From Liolophura sinensis (Eukaryota; Mollusca; Polyplacophora; Chitonida; Chitonidae): a stretch of 64,000 nucleotides of DNA. A model generated the notes under the pieces. It saw only the letters and a list, made by a program, of their open reading frames with translations, did not search any database and had not been told where the DNA came from. This document shows, piece after piece, positions 57,701-64,000 of this stretch. The first letter of the stretch is position 1, and each line of letters begins with the position of its first letter. The translations under genes were made by a program, and so were the position numbers. The stretch lies in assembly GCF_032854445.1 (NCBI RefSeq), contig NC_088307.1, forward strand, positions 5,516,001-5,580,000. The letters are read 5' to 3'.

Positions 57701-60700
57701 AAACCATGAAAGAGAAAATACACATGAGTAAAACAGTCATCGAATTCCTAGCCCGAAATCAGGAGGCTACGTATGAAGATTTGCTTAACAAAATTCAGGT
57801 TGGTTTTCACTTCTGACTGTGCTTGTGTACTTCGTACAATTTTAAAACTTCCCATAATCCCTAATCTTTGTTTAATCAAGCTAGCGATGTCCCACATGGT
57901 CTACCTTGATTTACCGTGCCACATTAACTATTCTAAACCCTGAGCTTTCCTTTGTAAATATTCATGACTCATGGTCCAATCAGAATCTACCTCAGTTATT
58001 GACATTGACAAAAGTTCAAAACAACATGGGATGTGGCTGTAATTAAAAGTATGGGACTTAGAAGTGCTAGTGTGAAAAAATAACTCCCTGCACATGGACG
58101 TGTTAAGGGATATCGAGACATGTTAAGGGATATCGAGGTGACAGTCATTTTGGGGCAAAATAGATTAATAGAAGTTAGTGGCGAAACAACAACATAAGGT
58201 CGATCGGCTGTTTTGCCTCTTTCGCTGTAACCAATATTTCCTGATAGTACAGTGGCTTTCTGCTGTTTGTTTCAATAAAAGCACATTGGTCAGTGTTTAT
58301 AGCCCTGCTTATTGGTGTATAATGTTGTGTTAAGGAATAAATCAGATCCAAACGTACATGCAGTTGCTTGGAAACAGGGAAATACACACTTATGAGGGGC
58401 GATCAGTGATTGGTTGAAAATGCCCTGGCAGAAGTACACTGTGCGCAATGTCATTGGCTGTCAATAGAGTAGCTTTCTGAAGACTTCCATATGTACAGTA
58501 AAGCAAGGGTTATTAGGAAGCCTATATCAAGTATCAGGAAGATGTAATCTCTTGACTTCTTGCAAACTTCTCACAAATGGAAAATAATTCAAAACTTGAA
58601 CTGCCAAGCAGTTTTGGCCGGAGTCAATGTTGTTCGTTGTTATCATTCTATGCTATCAGATAGAGGACATCATAGCTGTATGTAATCACACACCTGTATC
58701 GGGAAACCATGGACAGTGCAGTGCATCTATTTGTGAAATAAAGCGATATTGTCATTTAAACTCTCCTAGCAAGAAAATTATTGATCATAGCTGAAATCCA
58801 TTGGCATACTACGGAAAGGGCATGTTTGAAACCAGCGGCTCGAAATACACAAGAACACGTCACAACTTTGACCAGTGGTTCCAAAGTTTTTACCGAAAGT
58901 CAATGCTTTTTTCAAACTAATTGTAACTTCCAATAGTCTACGTGCATATCAAATTTCAAAACAATTGGTTCAGTGGTTCTTGAGAAGAAGATGTTAAAGT
59001 GATTTTACATAAAATGCAATATGGCTGCCAAACCACCTGACATTAAAAAAATATTGGGCTCCGTGGTGCACAACTTCTGGCACCGGAATAATAATGCAAA
59101 AGTCGATGGGTCAACCGGTCTAGGACTGCATGGACCGCTAATAACAAGACTCATGCTAGCTGTTCTACATCACAATCATTCAAAGGCAAGGTTCAGGATT
59201 GTATTGGAGATGGCTGCTTTTTCCACTGTATGAATGTGCGAGTTACACTGGTGATCTAAAATTTTGCCCACAAAAGTGCATCTTTAGAGACACAGTAAAT
59301 GTCACAAAATATTAGTTTTGGTGTTTAAACTTACAATTTAAAACACCTCAAAACACCAAGCAAACCTCAAAACACCAAGCAAACCTCAAAACACCTGTCT
59401 AAAATCAATAGAACTCACAGAATCAGGAAATATGGGTAATTTAGCCACGGACGAAATATATGGTCATATAGGATATATGATATTTTACTGAGAGCAATCA
59501 GATTTTTAAGGACACCCCATAATTACGTTTTTTTTTCCTCCCCTCTCAGGTGACGGTCCCCCCACAGGGTACCTGTATCAGTAGCTTCACGGAGGACTCC
59601 TTACTAAGACACGCCCAGTTTATTGTCAATCAGGTAACACTGCCAGTTACAAATGATTGGTTATGGATAATGTGAAACTGGACCATCTGTAATTGGAAGG
59701 AATCTGTGTAGTCAGCATTAATTAATCTTTTGTTTGTTCTGTGAAGATTGATTGATTGATTGGTGTGTGTACTCAAGAATATTCATTTTATGTGACGACA
59801 ATAAAGTTTATGTGAACAGTGGAGGGAATTGAATGTCTGGGACAGTCAGGTCTTGGTCTGGTGCTCTGCTGTGAAGACATGCACAAATCGGTGCATCACC
59901 CGCCAGGGTTACGATTGACTGAGTAACTCTCATAGCTTGTGGTTTATTTATTTATTTGAATATTCAACAGTAGTTAGTTAATAAACAAACCTGACATATT
60001 TATGACTTCAAATAATCACTCAGACTTCATTCAGAATAACAGATAACTTCAGGATTTAATTTATAACTGATTTCAAAATTTGAAAGCTTAATAGGAAATT
60101 GGTTCACATTTTTTTTCATCTTCGTGATGTATGTTTTTGCCATGGTGACAGGTGGAAAGCTATGATGAAGCCGCTGATGAAGATGAAGGCTTGCTGATCA
60201 CCACACCTTGTATGAGAGCTCTGATAAAACTGGCAGGTGTTACACTGGGACAAAGGTTAGTGATAGAGTCACGAGTTCAATTTCACCAGTGGATATTGTT
60301 AAATTTGTTATCATTTTTTATTAGTTCAGTGCACAGTTATAATTTTTTATCTCAGCAAGTTCATTTTATAATAAATGCTATTTTGAATTCTTTGTTTATA
60401 TATTCATTTGATTGGTATTTTACACCTTACTCAAAAGTATTTCAGTTTAAAGATGACTTTCCAGCATCATGATGGGAGGAAACTGGGCAGACCCCAAGAG
60501 ACCCCAGTAAAAATGACTACGTGCAGTACATGAGCAAAAGATTCATGCTGTTGACTTCATAAATGTCATGACAATTATGTGATTAATAAAGAGGGCTGTG
60601 TAGAGGACAGATCTACCATATCACAGAAAAGTCGATTGAATGGAGAAAAGTGAAACATGTTCTTCAGGAGTATTGGTTTAAGGGGAAAGGGAGTGAGTTG

Positions 60701-63700
60701 CCTAGTGCAATGGAAATATGTGTGAAAACATTTCAAATCTTACCATATGATGATATGAATCTAAATTTGTCGACGACAGGTGTCCTCGAAAATATTCTTT
60801 CTTTTTCGCAGTCCTGTTTATGGTATATCATGAGCGACTCGTGGCAACAAGATATGTGATGAAGGTGTAACCTAAGACTTTAATTTTTTTAGTAAAATCT
60901 TTACCTCTGTAGGAATGAAGTTTGGTTATGTGACCCAGATGTCTCTTCTATGTTGCAGGAGAGCTATAAGAAAACAGGCCCCACGCCTGAAGAAAGAAAA
61001 ACCCACTCACACCAAAGCAACAACCACTCCGCTGGTGCGCACTATATTTGACCAGCTATTCCAGGAGCAGCTGGATGAGAAGGTTCTGTCTGAGGCCAGG
61101 AGACGCCGCTGTGGAATTTGTGAGGTGAGCAGGTGACCTTGAAGTTTAACCTTCAGACGCTTGTGACTAAATTTGTGCAATCTGGTCTGCAGCTTTGGGT
61201 TTTAAATGCAGTTTATCTTTATTACAAAATGAAGACAAGAGTAGATTGACAACATCTTTGCATTTTAAGATGAGACTGGACTGAAGTCCTGACTTTGAAA
61301 TTTAAACAAGACTCAACTGTGACTATGTCTGCCCACCTAACCAAGCCTGCAGGTCTTGTGTTGGAACAAGTCGCTCTGTCTGAGGCGGTTGGGGAGTTTT
61401 GAGTTCAGAGAAAATGGAGATGAATGTTTGTGAATTTCCCAAAGGAAAGAGGTCACATTTTTCCCTGTGGAACATGTCCAGATAGGGGACGAAAAAATTA
61501 ATGTCATCGAAGGTTGCCTAACATTGCCTACATGATACAGTAGGACGGTTTTTACCTTTAATGACAAAAGAGTTCAAACTTGAAACTTGTCCATTGGTCG
61601 GGCAAATTATTGACATCTAGTCTGTACACACCATTCAGTTAACAAGGGGCCTCATTACAGGAGAGTATTCATAACTAGGAAGATTTCGCATAGATCACAA
61701 ATTTTGTTTCAGTGTGTATTAACCACATTATTTTTCAAAGAAGAAAGGTGAGTGAGACTGTTTAAGTTGTAAGGACCTAACATTTTCAGACTTACGGATT
61801 TGCTGTGTTTGTAGGTTTGTCAGCAGCCAGATTGTGGAAAGTGTCCAGCGTGTAGGAACATGGTGAAATTCGGTGGACCAGGGACTTCAAAGCAAGCTTG
61901 TTTGAACAGAAGGTGAGGCTAGACAAAGAAATCTGCTCGGGCCATTTTGGAAGGTTAGAATATGGATTAGTTTTAATCACAGCAGATAAATAAGGCAGTC
62001 TTGAATGAGCTTGCTTACTTTTACAGCTGACTTCAAAACTGGAGACAAATTGGTGTTTCTTTGAAACATTGACACATTGGCTGATTGCTGTTCGTGGCAA
62101 CAGGTAAAATTTGCCAATCTAGAAAGAGCTTGGTCGATTGGGTGATTATTTTCAATAGTGTTTGCAGAAATAAAATTTTTGGTAATACTGTTCTGAGAGT
62201 TGTTCATTTTCTATCCCAGGTGCCCAAATATGGCTGTGAAGGAGGCTGAGGAAGACGATAATCTTGATGATGATATGGAAGAAGAAGAAAAAGAGGTTGG
62301 TGCTTTTGACCAGTTTGGGTGGTTATCTCCCTTGCTTTGTAGCTTTTCTTGGTGTGTATGAAAATAGCTTACAACAAATTGTTGCAGTAGACGTTCATAA
62401 ATATCAAAACTATTGAACAATGCTTATTTTTTGTACAGAAAATAATGGTGTTTTGGAAACACATTACATTTAATTATCTTAGGATGTTTTGTTTTTCTTT
62501 TTTCAAAAGGTGTTTGAAAGAAAACTTCAATATTTGCTGTTTCTCATTGGATGTAGTTATCTTATGTTTTGAGGAGTAATCAATTTCCTGAAGAAAAAAT
62601 AAAATAATTAAATTGAAAACATTATGTTTTTATTTTCTTTCCTCAATTTTTTCCAGAAGGAAGAAAAGGAGCCAGTGAAGAAACATCGCGTAGCCAGAAG
62701 TCAAAAGGTACTTCTCTTGATCCTCTTCATATTTTAAAAAGTTCAGATACATTCTTGTAAATGAGATAGTATTACGCTCTTACAGGTAGTCAAATAGACA
62801 AAAAAAAAGTTGTAATTCATGGAGAAGTTTTGAGTTCGAACTCTTTTATGGTTAAAGTTGTAAGAAAAGTCCACTGTATCGTATGGCCTGTCAAAAATGT
62901 TAGGCAACTATTTTAATCACATTTACTCTAACAAAATTACAGTAGACAAGGAGAATTGAGGAGGTGAACCTTTTCAAAGTCATTTCTGCCTTTGGAAGAC
63001 AGTGAGACAGGTGATCAGTATAATAATGTCAACAAATCTTGACCAACTTTTTTCAAGTCATCTTAAAGAGTAGGACTGTTTTTACCTTTAACACTTTCTG
63101 GTGGACCGAACTTTATTTTGAAATTTTATTTAATATTTTATGGTATTAATTTTCAGACAAAACTAGAGTGGGTGGGTGAGCCCTGTCACACTGAGAAGAA
63201 CAAAGAGTTCTACTCCGCTATTATGCTTAATGATGAAAAGGTAAGTTAAAGGTGAAAACAGACACTGATTAAAGGGCAAGAGAGGATTAACGCCTGTTTG
63301 ATGCCGCTTCCTTCGTTACACTTTGAAGTCAGTCAAGCTGTATTTTGGTTTCGTGTTCAAACCCAGCAGGTGGGCTTTGTGTGATATTTTTATTCTTGTC
63401 CAGATAGCAGATCATGGTTAAGTTGCTTGTTTCTTACAAATCTGTATGTCTCACTAAGGAGGTTTGTCAGTGATGTGCCAAGGTTGATGGTTTTATCTGG
63501 TTTCCTCTACCTATAAACCTGTCTACTTTCATGTAAGTGGAAAATGATTTAGTATAAAGGCTTTACACTTTTGTCGATGAATAAAATCTAGTTACAAAAC
63601 CTGTTAATTTCTGAATTTTATAGATTTTATAGGGGGGAATAAAGCAACAGAACAAACAGGTGCAGGGTTATTTTATAAATAAATGTGTACCTCGACTACC

Positions 63701-63869
63701 TTATTGGCATTATGAAGGTTTATCTCCCTTGTTGTTGTGGACAGGTGTGTATCGGTGACTGTGTATCTGTCAAGCCTGATGACCCCAGCACACCTGTCTA
63801 CATCGCCAAGGTGGCCTACATGTGGAAGGATGGTAAAGGGGAGAAAATGTTCCATGCCCAGTGGTACTG
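45708..63869 (+). CDS. DNMT1: DNA (cytosine-5)-methyltransferase 1, N-terminal 757 residues (partial)
   Basis: Maintenance methyltransferase that copies CpG methylation onto the new strand at replication forks. Twenty exons join without phase conflict: 45708-45760, 47081-47129, 47797-47904, 48564-48920, 49413-49512, 50547-50622, 51337-51450, 52286-52439, 52933-53042, 56183-56301, 56614-56706, 57647-57798, 59550-59633, 60152-60255, 60959-61124, 61815-61912, 62220-62295, 62657-62707, 63157-63240, 63745-63869. Order: DMAP1-binding region (about 1-85), acidic Asn/Glu-rich linker, basic KSKKKR, PIP box QPSVLSMF (238-245), RFTS (about 315-560), CXXC finger (609-647, eight Cys, KFGG), autoinhibitory acidic linker, start of BAH1. 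The gene continues past the right edge; the catalytic domain is not seen. The start [14 protein letters not shown] resembles the vertebrate N-terminus. Confidence 0.97.
46090..46312 (-). mobile_element. SINE copy, near full length, head worn
   Basis: TTATTTATTTATTTGATTGG to GCGAGCTAACCACCTTGGCC. Part of the B-box side (GCCGGAGAGG...) is deleted. It lies in DNMT1 intron 1. Confidence 0.87.
46468..46616 (-). other. Exon-like open segment, unassigned
   Basis: Reads [16 protein letters not shown] then [20 protein letters not shown] and EDDANLG, followed by GTATTT. Composition is protein-like and codons are unrepetitive. It lies in DNMT1 intron 1 on the opposite strand, upstream of FIRRM. It could be a first exon of an alternative FIRRM transcript, a transposon relic or chance. 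Confidence 0.25.
47081..47129 (+). CDS. DNMT1: DNMT1 exon 2
   Basis: Encodes [17 protein letters not shown], the first helix of the DMAP1-binding domain (vertebrate RLKDLERDSLTEK). Acceptor TTCCAG, donor GTAAAG. Confidence 0.93.
47520..47705 (+). mobile_element. SINE 3' two-thirds
   Basis: TCCAGCTCATGCTGGCTTTC to ACACCAATCACATAAGTAAA and AAATAAAC, in DNMT1 intron 2. Confidence 0.85.
47797..47904 (+). CDS. DNMT1: DNMT1 exon 3
   Basis: 36 codons, [18 protein letters not shown] to ELKDGEITE. Matches vertebrate EKLNLLHEFL ... LRKEELSE. Acceptor TTTAAG, donor GTCGGT. Confidence 0.92.
48564..48920 (+). CDS. DNMT1: DNMT1 exon 4 (Asn/Glu-rich linker)
   Basis: 119 codons. [15 protein letters not shown] ends the DMAP1-binding region. 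The remaining ~100 residues are low complexity, dominated by N, E, D, K and G ([15 protein letters not shown]), hence disordered and fast evolving. Donor GTGAGT. Confidence 0.93.
48955..49068 (+). mobile_element. SINE 3' part
   Basis: TTCCTCCCACCAAAATGATG, CGTAAAAGTGAAATATTC and tail AAATAAATAAATAC, 35 bp after DNMT1 exon 4. Confidence 0.85.
49413..49512 (+). CDS. DNMT1: DNMT1 exon 5 (NLS)
   Basis: [16 protein letters not shown] then [13 protein letters not shown], a classical basic nuclear localisation stretch. Donor GTAAGA, phase 1. Confidence 0.92.
50018..50313. repeat. 36-bp palindrome-bearing minisatellite, about 8 copies
   Basis: The unit GCAGGCTGCAGACAGCTGTC plus TACTGCCGTCCCCGTA contains the perfect 12-bp palindrome AGACAGCTGTCT. 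As 36 is divisible by three, open frames occur on both strands; they are by-products. It lies in DNMT1 intron 5, 234 bp before exon 6. Confidence 0.95.
50547..50622 (+). CDS. DNMT1: DNMT1 exon 6 (PIP box)
   Basis: [14 protein letters not shown] precedes [12 protein letters not shown]-x-x-V-x-x-M-F fits the PCNA-interacting motif that loads DNMT1 on replication forks, placed as in vertebrates (QTTITSHF). Donor GTTTGT, phase 2. Confidence 0.92.
50955..51102 (+). mobile_element. SINE 3' half
   Basis: GGGAAGGTCTGACAGCAACC, CACCATAATGATGGCTGCCG and tail AAATACATAAATAAATAGG, in DNMT1 intron 6. Confidence 0.85.
51337..51450 (+). CDS. DNMT1: DNMT1 exon 7
   Basis: Acidic/basic linker: [20 protein letters not shown] then [14 protein letters not shown], with a second basic cluster KRQK. 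Acceptor CGTTAG, donor GTGAGT. Confidence 0.9.
52286..52439 (+). CDS. DNMT1: DNMT1 exon 8 (RFTS start)
   Basis: Linker, then [20 protein letters not shown], matching vertebrate [20 protein letters not shown] with the C-x2-C pair kept. Donor GTGAGT. Confidence 0.95.
52933..53042 (+). CDS. DNMT1: DNMT1 exon 9 (RFTS)
   Basis: [20 protein letters not shown] to RPQHKLTDF; vertebrate PQMLTNEKLSIFDANE ... PQHKLTCF. Donor GTGAGT, phase 2. Confidence 0.96.
53310..53747 (-). pseudogene. Unidentified 145-codon open frame
   Basis: Non-repetitive, protein-like sequence such as [20 protein letters not shown] and [17 protein letters not shown], running from MQDAVTRF to a stop. An overlapping minus-strand frame at 53716-53913 ([10 protein letters not shown]) may be the displaced upstream part, which would make this a frameshifted relic. 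No family recognised. The splice context of DNMT1 excludes it from that gene. Confidence 0.3.
54491..54850 (+). pseudogene. Unidentified open frame with in-frame TGA
   Basis: Reads [20 protein letters not shown], then [20 protein letters not shown] and [18 protein letters not shown] up to a TGA at 54761. Sense-like sequence continues in the same frame ([20 protein letters not shown]) to the next stop. This suggests a decayed gene, possibly transposon-borne. Family not recognised. Confidence 0.35.
56183..56301 (+). CDS. DNMT1: DNMT1 exon 10 (RFTS)
   Basis: [20 protein letters not shown] then [19 protein letters not shown]; vertebrate [23 protein letters not shown]. Donor GTGAGA, phase 1. Confidence 0.97.
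56614..56706 (+). CDS. DNMT1: DNMT1 exon 11 (RFTS)
   Basis: [20 protein letters not shown] then [11 protein letters not shown]; vertebrate [21 protein letters not shown]. Donor GTAAGT. Confidence 0.98.
56801..57006 (-). mobile_element. MITE family 1, copy 5
   Basis: Best-kept ends: ATTCCTCAACCTTTTCGCAT and ACATGCGAAAAGGCTGAAAA. It lies in DNMT1 intron 11. Confidence 0.87.
57328..57595 (-). mobile_element. tRNA-derived SINE, full length
   Basis: Complete inverted copy from ATTTATTTGATTAGTGTTTT to the head ACGCTAACCAACTGAGCCAC and GTAGGCCCC. Both Pol III boxes are intact. It ends about 50 bp before DNMT1 exon 12. Confidence 0.93.
57647..57798 (+). CDS. DNMT1: DNMT1 exon 12 (RFTS)
   Basis: [20 protein letters not shown] to [12 protein letters not shown]; vertebrate FAEYILMDPSPEYAPIF ... 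STYEDLINKIE. Donor GTTGGT. Confidence 0.97.
57799..59549 (+). other. DNMT1 intron 12, little content
   Basis: Only a short direct duplication (TGTTAAGGGATATCGAG twice, 58099-58136) and a CCTCAAAACACCAAGCAAA duplication near 59345-59390. No gene or named element seen. Confidence 0.6.
59550..59633 (+). CDS. DNMT1: DNMT1 exon 13 (RFTS)
   Basis: [20 protein letters not shown] then HAQFIVNQ; vertebrate [20 protein letters not shown]. Acceptor CTCTCAG, donor GTAACA. Confidence 0.97.
60152..60255 (+). CDS. DNMT1: DNMT1 exon 14 (RFTS C-terminus)
   Basis: [20 protein letters not shown] then [14 protein letters not shown]. Donor GTTAGT, phase 2. VESYDEA and [11 protein letters not shown] are near-invariant in animal DNMT1. 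Confidence 0.97.
60393..60505 (-). mobile_element. SINE 3' part
   Basis: TATATTCATTTGATTGGTAT, CTTACTCAAAAGTATTTCAG and ATGATGGGAGGAAACTGGGC, in DNMT1 intron 14. A more worn copy is at 59745-59850. Confidence 0.8.
60959..61124 (+). CDS. DNMT1: DNMT1 exon 15 (into CXXC)
   Basis: [20 protein letters not shown] through [14 protein letters not shown] to RRRRCGICE, the first two zinc-binding cysteines of the CXXC finger. Donor GTGAGC. Confidence 0.97.
61815..61912 (+). CDS. DNMT1: DNMT1 exon 16 (CXXC core)
   Basis: [20 protein letters not shown] then [11 protein letters not shown]. Holds CGKCPAC and the KFGG motif that contacts unmethylated CpG. Donor GTGAGG, phase 2. Confidence 0.98.
62220..62295 (+). 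CDS. DNMT1: DNMT1 exon 17 (CXXC end, acidic linker)
   Basis: [19 protein letters not shown] then MEEEEKE. The acidic run matches the CXXC-BAH1 autoinhibitory linker of vertebrates. Donor GTTGGT. Confidence 0.96.
62657..62707 (+). CDS. DNMT1: DNMT1 exon 18 (basic linker)
   Basis: 17 codons, [17 protein letters not shown]. Equivalent to the vertebrate PKKMHQGKKKKQ stretch. Acceptor TTCCAG, donor GTACTT. Confidence 0.9.
63157..63240 (+). CDS. DNMT1: DNMT1 exon 19 (BAH1 start)
   Basis: [20 protein letters not shown] then AIMLNDEK; vertebrate [20 protein letters not shown]. Donor GTAAGT. Confidence 0.95.
63745..63869 (+). CDS. DNMT1: DNMT1 exon 20 (BAH1)
   Basis: [20 protein letters not shown] through AKVAYMWKD to [10 protein letters not shown]; vertebrate [20 protein letters not shown] ... 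MFHAHWF. Donor GTGAGT, phase 2. Last exon inside the window. Confidence 0.97.
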
Positions 63870-64000
63870 GTGAGTTGAGTAACTGTTCTATTTTGTGTGT
63901 TTGATTCACATTCAGAAACACAAAAATAACTTTTTCGTTGATGAGGGAGGGAACAGTGTATTCACATTCCCTCAGAAAGAAAGGTTGGTGTGGAAGGTAC

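Larger units (their letters stand above)
61913..63744 (+). other. DNMT1 introns 16-19, nothing recognised
   Basis: Between exons 17, 18 and 19 the introns are AT-rich with no repeat copy or open frame that I can support. Confidence 0.5.

Overview
The window is animal nuclear DNA: intron-rich genes with GT-AG splice sites, dense tRNA-derived SINEs, small inverted-repeat transposons and many minisatellites. The style of the SINEs (tRNA-like head, AAATAAATAAAT tail) and of a second repeat containing TTTAACGTCGTACTTAAC suggests a mollusc, probably a gastropod. That placement rests on recalled repeat style, not on a search.

Three genes are supported. (1) On the minus strand, from about 43.98 kb down to 1.46 kb, lies a FIRRM (C1orf112, DUF4487) orthologue. 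It is rebuilt here as 25 coding exons that follow the vertebrate protein almost end to end. (2) On the plus strand, from 45.71 kb to beyond the right edge, lie the first 20 coding exons of DNMT1: DMAP1-binding region, acidic linker, NLS, PIP box, RFTS domain, CXXC zinc finger and the start of BAH1. The second BAH and the methyltransferase domain lie outside the window. (3) Inside the 19-kb intron 6 of FIRRM, on the opposite strand (28.99-31.79 kb), is a compact four-exon gene for a leaderless 198-residue protein. Its pattern resembles a beta-trefoil of IL-1/FGF type, and I do not recognise it as any named gene.

FIRRM and DNMT1 are head to head, with start codons about 1.7 kb apart. FIRRM with FIGNL1 regulates RAD51/DMC1 filaments in recombination and fork repair; DNMT1 keeps up CpG methylation after replication. 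Shared S-phase expression from the gap is plausible but is inference.

The rest is intron. Left to right it holds: a 31-bp satellite (2.7 kb); a 27-bp satellite open on both strands (8.0-8.7 kb); a satellite built from the 3' half of a FIRRM exon plus its splice donor (12.9-13.35 kb); a degenerate 25-bp satellite (16.0-16.7 kb); a 23-25-bp satellite (24.6-25.8 kb); a large satellite with exact 255-bp higher-order periodicity (26.4-28.9 kb); a 70-bp satellite (43.1-43.3 kb); and a palindromic 36-bp satellite in DNMT1 intron 5 (50.0-50.3 kb).

The strongest leads are the nested beta-trefoil gene and FIRRM exon 10, where the exon copy next to the upstream coding part is one base short while neighbouring satellite copies keep the frame.
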